A stretch of DNA of 60,000 nt from Lineus longissimus (Eukaryota; Nemertea; Pilidiophora; Heteronemertea; Lineidae), in assembly GCF_910592395.1 (NCBI RefSeq), contig NC_088314.1, positions 18,141,998 through 18,201,997 on the forward strand, in the 5' to 3' direction. Position 1 is the stretch's first letter; every line of letters starts with the position of its first letter. Below the pieces are notes generated by a model that saw only the letters and a list, made by a program, of their open reading frames with translations, ran no database searches and was not told the DNA's origin. Of this stretch, positions 10,901 through 22,260 are shown piece by piece. A program made the position numbers and the translations under genes.

Positions 10901-13163
10901 TTCTGCTGTATAGAATCTCGTAATTTATTCCCTATGTGAAGCGAGACTAATGGCAAAGCATTAATCAAAACAAGTATGAAAACATATTTTTCAGACAGGA
11001 GAGGTTTCTTGATACATGTACATGGCTCTGTCATTTCAAGTACTAAGTGACACAAAAAAGATTTTATATCTATAAACAGTAACAAATTTCTTTCAAAAAC
11101 AAAACGATTTAACTGCTGTGGCACTTGGCTACGGCATTTTGTTGGAAATCTATCACGCCTGTGGAAAAAATGCCTCATGTCCCTACATTGATATTGGTTA
11201 TGAAGTTTTATGATTCAGAATCTTTAAAAGCCAACAGTTGACCAATTTCAACTGAATGCATCATTTAGTATGCTCTATCTGCTGGCTTTGGCCTACATGT
11301 AGGCACCACTACACATAAGAAGGAACTTAGTTTAACACCTTGGGGAAATGACATGACAACTGAAGAAAGTGCATTGCCCAAGGGCACAATTCAAGTGATG
11401 TTACATACCCTTGTCAATTACTTCCTGCTCTAGGTCCGTATCATAATCATCTGAGTTATATGGGTCACCTTGAATCCAGGCTTCCATTGCCTCAGAAAAC
11501 TTCTGCTTTTTTTCCGCATAGTTACCAGCACCTAAAAATAGATGTAGATGCAATACATGTATTTATAACTTATAACAGTACTGCTCTTCATTACTGTCAC
11601 AGTTGAGAAAGTATTTTATTTTGACAACCCAGAAACCTTTGCGAGGAGAGGAGGTTGCATACAGCTACTATATGGGCCCATTTATGTTTGACTGGCCCTT
11701 CCTGCAATAAACGCCATGTTCCATCGAGGCCGCCATTTGAATTTAGTGACGTCACAAGATTGACACTGAGTCATAACGGCCTCTGTTACGGCGACATGCG
11801 TCATTTTTGCAAACGCCTAACAGTTAACATGAAAATTAATCTTTTCCAATATCTCCCAAGTCCTTCCATCTGAGGGACACTGGCATGACTGAAATATTTA
11901 CAGGAAACTTTCCTAAAATAGATCTGCTTACTTCTAGCAGATGGCTCTTCTTCTTCCTCTTCCTCTTCTTCTTCGCTAGTACTTCCCTCAAGTTCTGTCA
12001 CAGCCCACGATCTCGTCTGGGGACGCTCCTTCTTTTTACTCCTTGGGAATAAAGGACCATAAATTTAGATCATACTCTAGTTTCACCGACCCAAGACCAG
12101 TTGATCAATTACTGCGAAATCAAAACAAAGACCAAGACAAAGCATGACATCATGACCATCAGATAACTTACTTGGTGTCATCAATTCAGTGTCTATCCAA
12201 GTATCAAAAGTCATCGAAAGATCATGTGCACAATGAGCTTTAATTGTGGTCATGAATATTCAGAACTGGTCTTAGATCAGTGACACTAGAGTAGTTAGCA
12301 GAAATTGAAAAAGATGAGTCTTGACTCTTTTGCAAGACTGGTAATAAGACACTCTTCATGGTTTTATTCCAAAATATCCCACAAGTCATGACATGGGCAA
12401 AAAAAATTGCCAAATCAAAATTAATTTTGTCATCGTTTGTCCGACGTTGTCATTGTGATGTGACGACCTCCACTCATATGTATGTAAAGCATGGGTACGA
12501 GCATTCAAAATTGGAGCCTATAATTAATTCATGCATGTGCTCGATAGGATTTCATTTTGTGTAAACGGAAATATCAAACTTTTGGTTTTACATATTACCA
12601 CAAACAAAACTAAAGTAACTTACCTATAACCTCGCCTAGAAGGATCCAAACTAGTTTTGCTGCGAGTCATCTGCAATCCATTTTCATCATTTGCAACGTT
12701 TTTTCGTTCCGAGTTTCTTGCACTCCATGGTCTGACTTTGAGGGGTGGGGCTTGAATGTGGTGGTCCGGGGAATCACTGAGTCTATTCTCACCCTCTGTG
12801 TCTGTGACTTTGACTAATCCAGTGCGTCTCCCATTCTGAAAACGATGGTGTCATTTAGTGTTTGAGTTGCCATGGCAATCTTAGTATTCATTGCACTCAG
12901 TAAGTGCTATTATTCAAAAGATTTTTCATAGTACTGTTTCTTTGGAAAAGCAGGGATTTTGGAAATTAGCAAAGATAAGGGCAGGGTGAACTGAGATAAA
13001 AAGGTAAGCCGCCTTCTGTAAAAGAAAATGCAATAGCGGTTCTGAAAAAAAGGCCCCTCACCTGTTTGCATTGTGGCTTGTCATTCTCTTCTTCCTCTGT
13101 CAAGATTACAAGATCTGGAACCCTTGGCGCCAAAGCACCATTGACCATCTCCAGCAAACTCAT
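1923..13163 (-). CDS. LRRC74: LRRC74-like leucine-rich-repeat protein (3' end off the window)
   Basis: Ten coding exons on the minus strand: 13163-13072 region read as 13163..13062, then 12835..12624, 12041..11932, 11531..11409, 7450..7382, 6972..6863, 4886..4779, 4345..4252, 3360..3230 and 2009..1923. All have GT-AG borders and every phase agrees, giving 382 codons without a stop. The N-terminal ~140 residues are polar, with a run of ten glutamates. A conserved block then reads DTDLE...YVELCEKKGVVPVSYIIRHL, which I recognise from the LRRC74A/B family. Five ribonuclease-inhibitor-type LRRs follow (cores ALDLCDNYL, VDISMNFI, MSLSGNQL, CLDLSHNNF, DIDLSWNAI), each ~28 residues. LRRs of this type bind proteins; the cellular role of LRRC74 is poorly known. 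The start is the ATG at 13163 (MSLLEMVNG); an upstream in-frame ATG at 13211 is possible. The last exon ends at a donor (gtaggg) and no further LRR exon is visible down to base 1, so the C-terminus lies to the left. Confidence 0.85.
1999..2277 (+). repeat. 53-bp tandem array that multiplies the exon-10 splice acceptor
   Basis: Five units of ctcattggctcccta...ttcttgaagtat. The first unit, 13 bases longer, spans the real acceptor and the first bases of the last LRRC74-like exon; the other four repeat an AG acceptor plus 12 exon bases inside the intron. Confidence 0.9.
3380..3647 (+). mobile_element. Pogo/Tigger-type MITE (family 1), copy a
   Basis: Begins cagtagaacctctctatt and ends gggaggttccactg, flanked by TA on both sides. 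The body is largely self-complementary (gtccttaatagagaggtgtcc). It contains an internal duplication. Lies 20 bases from the exon-9 acceptor. Confidence 0.88.
3802..4134. repeat. Dispersed ~330-bp repeat (family 4), copy 1
   Basis: Nearly the same sequence occurs in inverse orientation at 32737..33066, including cgtttttaattgttgat and ccgcccggacggctcgc. The ends are imperfectly inverted (aaagggtaact / aaagtgatact). Probably a MITE. Confidence 0.85.
4887..5258 (+). repeat. ~62-bp tandem array that multiplies the exon-7 splice acceptor
   Basis: Six units containing gctgaaaataca...taaattattcctaaac; the first is continuous with the real acceptor of the exon at 4886..4779. One unit carries a short deletion and gctggaaatac. 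Confidence 0.9.
5475..5660 (+). mobile_element. MITE of the aagggttgaccatag family (family 3), truncated
   Basis: Starts aagggttgaccataggctcc and contains gggagtctgttcttt. Shares these with the copies at 23148 and 28750; its right end is degraded. Confidence 0.7.
5975..6175 (+). repeat. tRNA-derived SINE, degenerate
   Basis: Box-A-like gtggtgtagtggcttgg and box-B-like ctggttcaatcc, followed by an unrelated AT-rich body. It does not fold as a functional tRNA. Confidence 0.6.
6811..6828 (+). repeat. (aatc)n microsatellite
   Basis: Five tandem tcaa/atca units in the intron of the LRRC74-like gene. Confidence 0.8.
6863..7450 (-). CDS. LRRC74: LRRC74-like exons 5 and 6 (family signature VPVSYIIRHL)
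   Basis: Exon 5 (7450..7382) encodes PERKLRVDATGAYHYVELCEKK, and exon 6 (6972..6863) encodes VVPVSYIIRHLGD...HHYLGNKGIKILSEALQ. The junction completes a Gly codon. This block is the most diagnostic part of the gene for the LRRC74 family. A pogo-type MITE (7011..7193) sits in the intron between them, 38 bases from exon 6. Confidence 0.85.
7011..7193 (+). mobile_element. Pogo-type MITE (family 1), copy b
   Basis: cagtggaacctctcttagcg ... agaggtactactg with TA on both flanks. Confidence 0.88.
7602..7824. mobile_element. Foldback element: near-perfect 223-bp palindrome (family 2)
   Basis: Left arm tgtgactcgctctaccaaaa... is complementary to right arm ...ttttggtagagcgagtcaca over ~100 bases; the ~20-base centre is AT-rich. 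Copies also at 1..57 and 20404..20662. Confidence 0.93.
7990..8560. repeat. 27-bp minisatellite, ~20 copies, open in both strands
   Basis: The unit agacgtcagcctgacatcag + tcttg(t/c)a repeats with a period of 9 codons, so both strands stay open (209 and 192 codons). Units alternate ttgtaag/ttgcaag, a 54-bp higher order. Located in an intron of the LRRC74-like gene, so not treated as a gene. Confidence 0.93.
9211..9611 (+). repeat. tRNA-derived SINE, ~400 bp with A-rich tail
   Basis: Box A tggcctagtggtttacac, box B gggttcgatccc at the 5' end; a ~300-base body; ends gaagaagaaaaaaaaaac. Confidence 0.85.
9612..11408. other. Intron of the LRRC74-like gene, no feature seen
   Basis: AT-rich; open frames here show no domain or family resemblance. 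Confidence 0.5.
11932..12835 (-). CDS. LRRC74: LRRC74-like exons 2 and 3 (disordered acidic N-terminus)
   Basis: Exon 2 (12835..12624, acceptor ttttcag|aat, donor gtaagt) and exon 3 (12041..11932, acceptor cccaag|g, donor gtaagc) encode a basic/serine-rich stretch followed by STSEEEEEEEEEEPSARS. The glutamate run comes from a ctt/cct trinucleotide tract on the plus strand. The intron between them holds nothing recognised. Low sequence constraint is expected here; I rely on phase agreement (2 bases + 1 base completing an Arg codon). Confidence 0.7.
13062..13163 (-). CDS. LRRC74: LRRC74-like exon 1 (start codon)
   Basis: Encodes 34 residues from MSLLEMVNG to PQCKQ and ends at the donor caaacag|gtgagg in phase 0. 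No core promoter or initiator could be assigned upstream, so the 5' UTR border is unknown. Confidence 0.7.
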
Positions 13164-13212
13164 ATTTACCCTAGAAATATTTGACACCAGAAATAAGATA
13201 AGTATCTTCATG

Positions 13213-14680
13213 CCGATTTAAAGTTACCCTCAATGTGGACGATTTCAACGAAGTTAGTTTGGGCGCTGACCGGGCATGTGTTTCACCTGGAAAAAGGGGT
13301 CACAGAGCTTACGCCACTAGGGCATTGTCCTAGGTGGGCTTAGGCCTTGTTCTGACATGGCCAACAAGTGTGCACTTTTGTTATGTTTGGGCTCTAGTTT
13401 GGCCTTGTCGAAATCGTCCATTCATTAACTGTTGCATATGGCGATGATAAACATGAGGTGGTGATAATAGACCACATTTGGAAGTCAGTCAGCAGGCCGG
13501 GTAATAACTAATGACGTACAAAATACGTGCATGGATAGCATGATGCCACAGAGCACAGGCCCCTGAATGCTAATTAGCGGGATTAACGGGCTAAACAATG
13601 GGATTAGCTATCCCATTGTTTAGCCCGCTAATTAGCATTCAGGGGATCCCATTGTTTAGCCCGATAATCCCGCTAATTAGCATTCAGGGGCCTATGCACA
13701 GAGTCAAAATGGACACAAAAATTATTGTTGTTTATTGTTACCCGCTGGCCGACTTTCGAATGACAGAGCCATAAAGAAACCACAGACAACTGCACTGCAA
13801 TGTGTTATGCTGTCCAAAAACCATACATGAACATGTACTGTAGGACTACACCCAGTCTCATGCACTCACTGATTCATTCCATGCATTCAGACATGCAACT
13901 CATGTCCAGTGCCATTGCCAATGCATGGATTTGGAACGCACTCATGCCCATGGGTGAACTGAATGACTATGAAAAAATGTTTTAACAGCTCAAATGAAAC
14001 CAAAGATTTCTAAAACATTTTGATAAACTGACACATTAGACTATTCCTTATCCATCCAAACTTTCTCATTGAAGCGATATTAATCCATTGAAGCATCTGC
14101 AGCAAGTTAAATCGGCTCATTTGGTGTCAGATTTTGACAGTGATTTGTTATGGTTTCAAGAAGTTGTGTACTACTCTCGAAACCAAACCTGTGGCGCCGT
14201 CTGGCAATAGTTTCACTCAATTGTGTAACACGTACAATACGTCACCATAAAAGGTGTACACAAATTTGCTGCGTATATCGCATCAACAATCCAGATTCAT
14301 CCCATTTTCTCAGAAAAAGCTGCGTATTTTAACACAAAAATAAACCCGATTTTCACTCAAATCTCGTTTATCGCGGAGGGCAGATTGTTGCCGAAATACG
14401 CATGCTTCCAGAGGTGAGTTGTGTGGTTCAAACTGCGCTCGAAACGATGAATTTTTAGTGACCAAAACTATTGTGCCACTGCCAACTCATCTCATTCTCA
14501 ATCATATACTCGTCACATGCATCATGATCATCAAACTGTAATTGAACGTTTCATAATTTTATTGGGATGTTCGTGATGATGCATTCTTTGTTACAGTAAG
14601 GTAATTGAATTAGGTGTGTATATTTCATTCAAGTCATGAAGTCATTTTTCATACCTCGAGTTGGATACCCTTGTCCCTTA
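13213..14680. other. Upstream region of the LRRC74-like gene, no gene recognised
   Basis: Presumably holds the promoter; no TATA box or initiator could be assigned. Contains the hairpin at 13558..13692. Confidence 0.45.
13558..13692. repeat. Compound hairpin (palindromic) repeat
   Basis: aggcccctgaatgctaatta at the left pairs with taattagcattcaggggcct at the right; an extra internal partial copy (ctaattagcattcagggg) gives alternative foldings. Confidence 0.85.
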
Positions 14681-14689
14681 ATGTTTGTA

Positions 14690-15165
14690 GTTATTTGTAC
14701 GATGAAATTGAAAAGAAGGCATGAATGATGATCAAGTCATTGTTTGTTCCACCACATACTGACATAGGCCTATAGACGAAGCCATGTTCAAGTCATTGTT
14801 TGTACCACAATCCAGTCATTGATACAGATAGTAGAACAAAGACGAAGTCACAGTCAAGTCATTCTTCATACCACAAAGCCATGTTCAAGTCATTGTTCAT
14901 ACTGGCCACAAGACAAAGATGAAGCCGAGATCTAGTCATTTACCACGAAGACGGAGCCTTGATCAAGTCATTGTTCAAACAACGTAGATGGAGCCTCAGC
15001 CTTGATCAAGTCATTGTTCATACAACGTAGATGGAGCCTTCAAGTGATCAAGTCATTGTTCATACAATGTAGACGGAGCCTTGATCAAGTCATTGTTCAT
15101 ACAACGTAGATGGAGCCTTCAGTTGATCAAGTCATTGTTCATATAATGTCGACGGAGCCTTGTTC
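14690..15165 (+). repeat. Degenerate ~39-bp tandem repeat
   Basis: Repeated aagtcattgttcatacaacg and tagatggagccttgat, more regular toward the right end. Confidence 0.75.
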
Positions 15166-15232
15166 CAGCATCGCCAATTGTGGTTCTGATTAAAAAGTTC
15201 CCAAAAACATACGAATGAATTCATTCTAGGTT

Positions 15233-16335
15233 TTTAGCTCACCTCTTAGCAGAGGTGAGCTTATCCCATACCGTGGCGTCCGTCGTCCGTCGTCGTCGTC
15301 GTCGTCCGTCGTCCGTTAGCAGGGCACGTTTCGTAACTGTTAGAGCTATTGAGTTGAAACTTGGTACACATGTACCCTTATGTAATGACACCTTGGAGAC
15401 CAAGTTTCGGTCCGATTCGTTTCATGGTTTGGCCACCAGGGGGCCAAACGTTAAAAGTGAAAATATGCAATATCTCCCTTAATAGTAGTCGGGAAATTTT
15501 GAAAAAAATATGGTAGGTACTTCTAGCAAAGGTGCATCATATATCCTCCGGGTTTTTGATTTGACCTCCTTTTCAAGGTCACAGAGGTCAAATGGTGTAA
15601 ATTGGCCGTTAGGATGTAACGATGGCACGTTTCTAAACTGCAATGACTATTGATACCAAATTTGGTACACATTTACCCCTTAGTCAGGTGATCTCAGGGA
15701 CCAAAGTTTGGTCCAATATGATTCACCACTTGACCACCAGGGGGCAAAATCCAAAAACCTTAAAAATGTGATTATTCCTTAACTTCTTGCCCGATTGCCA
15801 CCAATTTGATATCATGGGTACATCTAACCACCATACAGTATATGTCACACAGGTTTTTAATTTGACCTTCTTGTCAAGGTCACAGAGGTCAAATGGCATA
15901 AATTCGCCGTCAGGCCGTAACTATGGCACGTTTCTTAACTGCAATGACTATTGATCACAAATTAAGTACACATGTACCCCTTGGTCAGGTGATCTCAGGT
16001 ACCGAAGTTTGGTGCGATCTGATTTGCCGTTTGGCCTCCAGGGAGGGGGCCAAATCCTAAATTCTTCAAAATGCCATTATTCCTAGTAATGACTTGCCCG
16101 ATTGGCACCAATTTTATATCATAGGTACATCTAATTCTAACAACCATTCAATGTGTCACCCGGGTCTTCTTTGATTTGACCTACTTTTCAAGGTCACAGA
16201 GGTCGAATGTACTGTAAATTGGCCATTTTGGGGAAATTGTAATTGCTTGGACCTACATCAAACCTAACACTACATGACACAATACCATGCTCTTTATCCA
16301 TCTTTCCTCCACATGAGGTGAGCACAATGGCCCTG
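15233..16335 (+). repeat. 1.1-kb dispersed repeat with agctcacct/aggtgagct hairpin and cgtcgtc tract
   Basis: Starts tagctcacctcttagcagag (a short hairpin), then (gtc)n; ends aggtgagcacaatggccctg. Between are three ~300-bp degenerate subunits, each with ttgacct...tcaaggtcacagaggtc and ccaccagggggc. I recall similar 'AGCTCACCT...CGTCGTC' repeats from bivalves and other lophotrochozoans; the mechanism is unknown. Confidence 0.75.
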
Positions 16336-16409
16336 GCCATTTCATTCAGTTAGCTTCCGATAGACTGATCCGGTAATATTGAACCTTCATAAAGTTGAAC
16401 CTAAATCTG

Positions 16410-16480
16410 ACAATGATTAGCAAGGTTAATAGACATATGATTAGCAAGGTTGATAGATAGATGATTGGCAAGGTTGATAG
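16410..16480 (+). repeat. Short tandem repeat, ~27 bp x3
   Basis: gattagcaaggttgatagat repeated three times with changes. Confidence 0.75.
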
Positions 16481-18320
16481 TGTCTATCCTAGGCCTAATT
16501 TATATACGTGTACATGTAGAGAGTATTATAACACTTATTACAGCAATCGTTCCATCGCAATGAAATTGTACTCTTTCTTCTATTATCATTATAGGCCTAT
16601 ATTTGTGTGGCAGAACTCTGCTCTCAGTATGAGGCCTAGTTACCTGTACATTGTAATTGCTCTGAACACACCACATGTTCTCTCTGGTGTTCTGGACAAG
16701 TTCCAACTCGCCCAGCTAATGCCAGAACTGCTGCAGTCAGTTTTCTCCACAAGGCCATTGGACAGGGCCGCTGGCGTCATAACCTACCACATTGGCAGCA
16801 TACCTGGCAGTGGCACCAGGCCTACCTTGGAAGCAGCCACCCTACCTTCCTTGCCCTAGACTTTGTAAAGGGCTTCTGATGGGCCTGACCGTACCATAAA
16901 TTGCTGGCCACCCTACCAGTACCAGTACCTTGTGTTGCACAATGGCAAAACTGTTTGAATATCAAGGACAAGGGTATCACCGTACCTTGAGAAAACCCTG
17001 TGGAGAACAGGTGAAGTGTAGCGAATTGGTGTAGCGAGATCATTGTATGCATGCCTGAGGTAACCAGCTTCGCTCTCTGTGTACCATTTTGTGGCATCTG
17101 TAGGTCAACTAACTTTTGCATCTTGAGTTGTTTCATTTGCATTAAACTGGAGTGGATTTCTCAAATTTATTGGTGAAAAAAACAAGCTGTGGCGGGATTA
17201 AAACTGACTTGAGGTGTATGTTTTCAGGGCAAGTGAAATGCCCTTTCAGTTTGGAATGACCAAGTTGTTAGTTCACTTTTCTGTGAACAGAGGGCACTAC
17301 CATATATAGAGTTTGTCAACTGAGCAGTTCATGGTTTCATGCTTTGTAGAGCTGTGTACTACATGCGCGTTTTAAAGCAGAGCCTGCTATACTAACTGGA
17401 AGAACATTCCAATGGCCCAATTCGCTGTTGTATAGGGTGGACAAGTGTACATATTAATGCCGACGGGGTATAGCCCGTTGAAAAAATAGTCGATTTGCAT
17501 TGAAATACCCCACCCTTCGTAACAATAGAATGTGACCAATGGATTCTACTTGAGGGCTCGTTTGTACACTGTAGATGGCTGCAGCTGATGAGAGAGAGCA
17601 GTACACAGGAGATGCACAGCGACTAACTTTGTAAAATACGAATTGACTGTTGACCTAAAATATTACATAAAACGATGGCATGGCTTGATATATTTAAATG
17701 AAACATATTATTGAATCTGGAGCATTGTGATTTGGAAATTCCCCGCAGGGTGTCGTGTTCAAAGTGAAACTATGTTGCCGCATTTTTTCGTATGCCGGCA
17801 CATGATTGCAAATAAAATGGTGTATCTGGAGTTGTTAATTGGGAATTCCCCACTAGGTAATTTCATGTCATCATCTTCGAGTTCAAAGTCCAGTAAAATG
17901 TGAATGACTGACACTATGCACCTAGTACAACAGGCCACAGGAGTCCAAAGTCCAGTATCGTGTTTGAGTTGATATAGGTAGAACATGTGAAAGGCTATCA
18001 GTGTCTGATAACTTATCTAAACCAGCTGTCGAGTGGGAAATCTTTACGTGATTGTTACATCTTGTGTGTGGCTACATCGTGAGAGTACAGGCTCTGATTG
18101 ATTGCTGTTGGGTTTGATTATTTCTGTTGTTTGATATTTACTGGAGATGCTTTCAAATTGAATTTCTTCTCGTTTGAAGACTAAGGACTGAATGTAGCGT
18201 AGGTAAGTTTATAGTGACATCACGACAATGACGTGGGTTTGATGTTGAGTGGGGACAACTTCAACCTTACGAAAAATAAGCTTGCCACCAGAACGTAGGT
18301 TGATTGAGTGGTGAACACTG
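16481..18320. other. No gene recognised
   Basis: No domain-like open frame. It may contain the missing 5' UTR exon of ADIPOR; a donor-like tag|gtaagt occurs at ~18202 but nothing supports its use. Confidence 0.4.
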
Positions 18321-18325
18321 ATGTA

Positions 18326-18504
18326 CAGTGTAACCTCCCTTAGCGGATACTTCTCTATTAAGGACAACCCCTCTATTAAGGACACTACTTGTGGTCCCAA
18401 AGTGGTTGTTTCCATTCAATTTGACCTCTCTAATGAGGACACCTCTCTGTTAAGGACAGTACTTGTCAGTCCAGAGGGTGTCCTTTAATAGAGAGGTTCT
18501 ACTG
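18326..18504 (+). mobile_element. Pogo-type MITE (family 1), copy c
   Basis: cagtgtaacctcccttagcg ... agaggttctactg, TA on both sides. Confidence 0.88.
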
Positions 18505-20403
18505 TAGTTCTTTTTACTTATGTATTCCAATTCAATATAGAGGGGCTACTGAGTCGAGGAGGTTTGGGGACAGACAGATGTCCCTCTTGAACCATTCATC
18601 TTTGCCTGTCTTTGCACATTGTCCACTGAACACCTCACCTTTAACATCAATGGGCTGGCGGGTTATGCTGGCTTCACACTGCCATTTTTAAAACTGGCCC
18701 AGCTGTGGTATGGGAAACACTGAGCTAAGTACAGGACTGATTTCTACTATGTTTAGCCTGCCTTTCTGTTGGCTAAGTTCAAAAGTTCAGTCCTGTTCAT
18801 TAGAGAAAACTAGCACTGGGTCTAGGAGAAGTCATTGGGGGTCTGGAGGTGAACATTGGTGAGCATTGCATTGTACATGTGCTAATCTTTGTTGACCTCC
18901 AACAGTCGTGGTCAGTGTTGTGCAGTGAGAACTATTTTGCAGAATACATTATTAGGCATTCAGAATGGTACGGTAATCATTCGAATTTGCACAATGCTGA
19001 TGGCTAGCCCTGTGCAGTAAATGTAGTGTTCAAGAAGTTCGTGCAACAAAGACTTCGTTGAAATCGGGAAGTGTACCGGGTAAGTTTCTGAATGAAAGAC
19101 ATGATCAATCAGAATTTAATTGGTGTTGAAACATGAATGATGAATCATGTCTTAATATTGAAAGTTAGTATAAATTACACTGTTCAACATATACATAGTT
19201 TCTAAAGGTGCTTGTAGACGTAAGCCCTTTGGTGGATATAGGCCAATCTATTGATTTATTTACAACATGAATCTTAAGCATGTGATAGCCAGAAATAGTC
19301 TTTCATCATATCACCGTCCATAATCCAATCCGAGTCAGTAGGTGAGTAAAGTCGTGATTAAAACTTGAGAGTCTAGTCTGTCAGTGGTATACTTGGTAAT
19401 CATAACTTGGGACACTCTCATTACAAAACATGAAGAGGTCCGCTGTTTGATCCATACAAACATCATTAAGATGAAAATGAGCTGTTGGGCTTGCGGTTTT
19501 GTGAGTTGATTAAAAAAACTCACACAAACACATGGCTAGTCCAGGTTCGATTTTCACACTTGTCAACTTGCCTTGGACGATCAATCTGACGGACAATTCA
19601 GTAAAGCAGTTGCCCTTTGGACAAGTAAAAATTCGTGAGTTTTGATACAATATCTATTGCAGGGCAACTGTCCAATTGTAAGGGACAACCCGACTCGTGA
19701 AGCATTTGCCCTTCTGGCAAATGTGTAGAAAACCTCATAATCCACCGCTGCCTGTCAAATCACGCAGGTAGTTTTCTTTGATAAACAAATAGTATTTGTC
19801 AGTGCTTGCTAACCCACAAGTGTGCTGCCAAGAAGCAAATTTAAAAACATGCGTTGGAGAGGAGAAGATGATGCCCCATCGACCCGTTTTGTATTTCCCT
19901 GCAAAATCTCTTCCCCATTGACCTGAAACATATTAAATCTGATCCCAAACTTATGTAGTTGGGATCCAAGTCATTGGTATTTCCACTAAAGTTTGTAGTT
20001 GGAGAAATTGTAAATGGTGCGCGACCTGTCTCTTTATTACCATCACCCCCTCTATACCCTATTGACCTGACATATTGACCTGATAATCAACGATGGCATC
20101 CATCCAATTCGATTCAGCAATGATTTCCCTCCAGTATTATATAAGTGTATACTTTAGGCAATGTTCGGTCCATTTGTTGGCAGTTGCCATGGTTTTTGTA
20201 TCGATTTTTGGACAATTTTGCTATTGTTCATTGTTGTTGGACAATTACTGCTGATGAGTTGTATCATTCCCTATGTGTTAACTATCAGGAAGTAAAACTA
20301 TTTACAAGTGAAATTGACTTCTGTCCACTGATACGACACTGCAAATTGTGTGATCCGTATCCCGAGTGTTTTGACCTCGTCAGGGCTGTTCAAAAACAAA
20401 ATT
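18505..20403. other. No gene recognised
   Basis: Unique-looking sequence without repeat structure or domain-bearing frames. Confidence 0.45.
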
Positions 20404-20662
20404 TGTGACCCGCTCTACCAAAACTAGGCGCTTGTCGCATCTGAACTTGACAGGTTGATACGGACTTGTTGTTCATTTCCCTCTTGTAGACCATGTGACT
20501 TGTTGTTCATTTCCCTATTGTAGACCTTTTGTGAAATGTGACCAAATCAGTTTGTATAATAGATTTCACAAAAGGTCTACAATAGGGAAATGAACAACAA
20601 GTCCGTATCAACCTGTCAAGTTCAGATGCGATAAGCGCCTAGTTTTGGTAGAGCGAGTCACA
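20404..20662. mobile_element. Foldback element (family 2), second full copy
   Basis: Same arms as 7602..7824, but the left arm carries an extra ~38-base duplication of ttgttcatttccct...gtagacc near the centre. Confidence 0.92.
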
Positions 20663-20689
20663 TTTTCGAAGAAGTATTTTTGAAGTATT

Positions 20690-20810
20690 TTTTTTTTAGG
20701 AATCATTATTAAGACCTCCCTGAGTCATTTAAACCTCATACAAATGCACCCTGAAAACTAAAAATCACTTCTTAAGTGCGTTTAAACCTGTAAAACTGTG
20801 AAAATATTTA
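20690..20810 (+). repeat. Dispersed repeat shared with 47510-47620
   Basis: Both have agacctccctgagtcatttaaacc / agtcctcccttagtcatttaaacc and aatgcacccggagaactaaaa-like blocks, ~75% alike by eye. Confidence 0.5.
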
Positions 20811-21532
20811 GTTATCAGACAGCAGAATAAATACATCAGCATGAAAAACGCCAGTAGGTCTGACGCAAGACAACGTCAGGAAAGCAGTCTCTGCACTGAA
20901 ACTTGAATTAAAGTGAGTAATCTGGGACCAAGTATAGAGAAATGTAAATTGAAACTTTTTGAAATGATGCTGTACCAAAGCCAGGGGGTCCTTGTTCAGT
21001 ATTGACGGACGCATTGACCTTTTCTCCATCATTCTTGTGTTATACAACATTCAACATGTTCAAATTCAAGGCAGGTGGCGCGAACTTCATTCGAAAATAT
21101 CATTAGAATTTTGAGTTTCTGTCATGTTATTCACACACGAACTAGCAACGTGATGGGTGTGACTCTCATCGCGTCGTCATCCTATACATATAAAACTACA
21201 ACCTTGATGCTGCCTGCAGCTTTGATTTTGAATCACAGCTCGAGATGAGTGTATTGTGTGTCCTACATACAATGTAAATCCACCTGCTGTTCTGACAAAT
21301 CTGTCGTAAAATGAATTTGTTTGATTTCTGCCACATCTATGAATTTGGCACCAGAATTTAAATTCTGTAGAATTCTGTAATCCGGCAGGGATTTTATTTA
21401 TCAAAGAAATCTTTATTGGCAATTCGACATATACATGTATATAGGGGAGTTTTCCATTTTATTTCTCTTGAAATCAGACACTGATGTTTATATTGGCAAG
21501 GATCATATTTCAAAAGTGGCTATGTTATGATA

Positions 21533-21690
21533 CAGTAAACCTCTCTCTTAAGATCACTCTCGGGACTGACAAGTACTGTCCTTTATAGAGAGGTGTCCAG
21601 TTTACAGAGGTTAAATTGAATTAAAGTGAATAATCTGGGACCAAATCCAGTATCCTTAATAGGGTGTCCTTAATAGAGAGGTGTCCGCTG
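21533..21690 (+). mobile_element. Pogo-type MITE (family 1), copy d
   Basis: cagtaaacctctctcttaag ... gtgtccgctg, TA flanks, moderately diverged. Confidence 0.8.
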
Positions 21691-22010
21691 TATGATGCCG
21701 GAGGGCTTTGATGGCTTCGCCTGTGGAAGTGATGGTGCACACCCAGTATTGATCCTGGGGTCAATATGTCTCTATATAGGGGAATTGATCGGAATAGCCA
21801 GGGCTTCGATAAGGTTGAAATAGTCATTGCTTCAATTATTGGAAGTGTAAACTGGACATGAAATTTTGTGGTCATTTCCATATACCAGAGTGACGTAGTG
21901 TGATTGTCTATTTAGGGCGTGAATCCATATCCTCGTTTTGACTCTCCTGTCGCTGCCGGCCCGATATAGCGTGTGACGTAATAATAATGATAATAATGAA
22001 CACTTGTATA

Positions 22011-22260
22011 GGGCAGCGGTAGCGCAGTGGAAGAGAGTCGGCCTCATGATCAGGAGGTCGTGGGTTCGACTCCCGGCTGAGTCACTGCTTAGTACCCCAA
22101 CTGGTCGAGTTCAAGTGAGCACCTTCTGGTTGCTCCTTGAAACCCCTGATTGATTTCTGTGGAGACCGGGGTAATAATATGATATCCCAAAGCGCTTTGA
22201 GCGAGAACTATAGTGTCACGTAATTGCGCTATATAAAAGACTCATTATATATAGTGCCTT
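22011..22260 (+). repeat. tRNA-derived SINE
   Basis: Box A agcggtagcgcagtggaag, box B gtgggttcgactcccgg, a central body and a tail aattgcgctatataaa...ttatatata. Acceptor-stem pairing is absent, so it is not a tRNA gene. Confidence 0.88.

Noticed and set aside
16461-16859. 132-codon plus-strand open frame
   Set aside because: No domain, signal peptide or splice context; base composition like the surrounding non-coding DNA.
22020-22092. tRNA gene
   Set aside because: Box A and B are followed by a SINE body and tail, and acceptor-stem pairing is missing.
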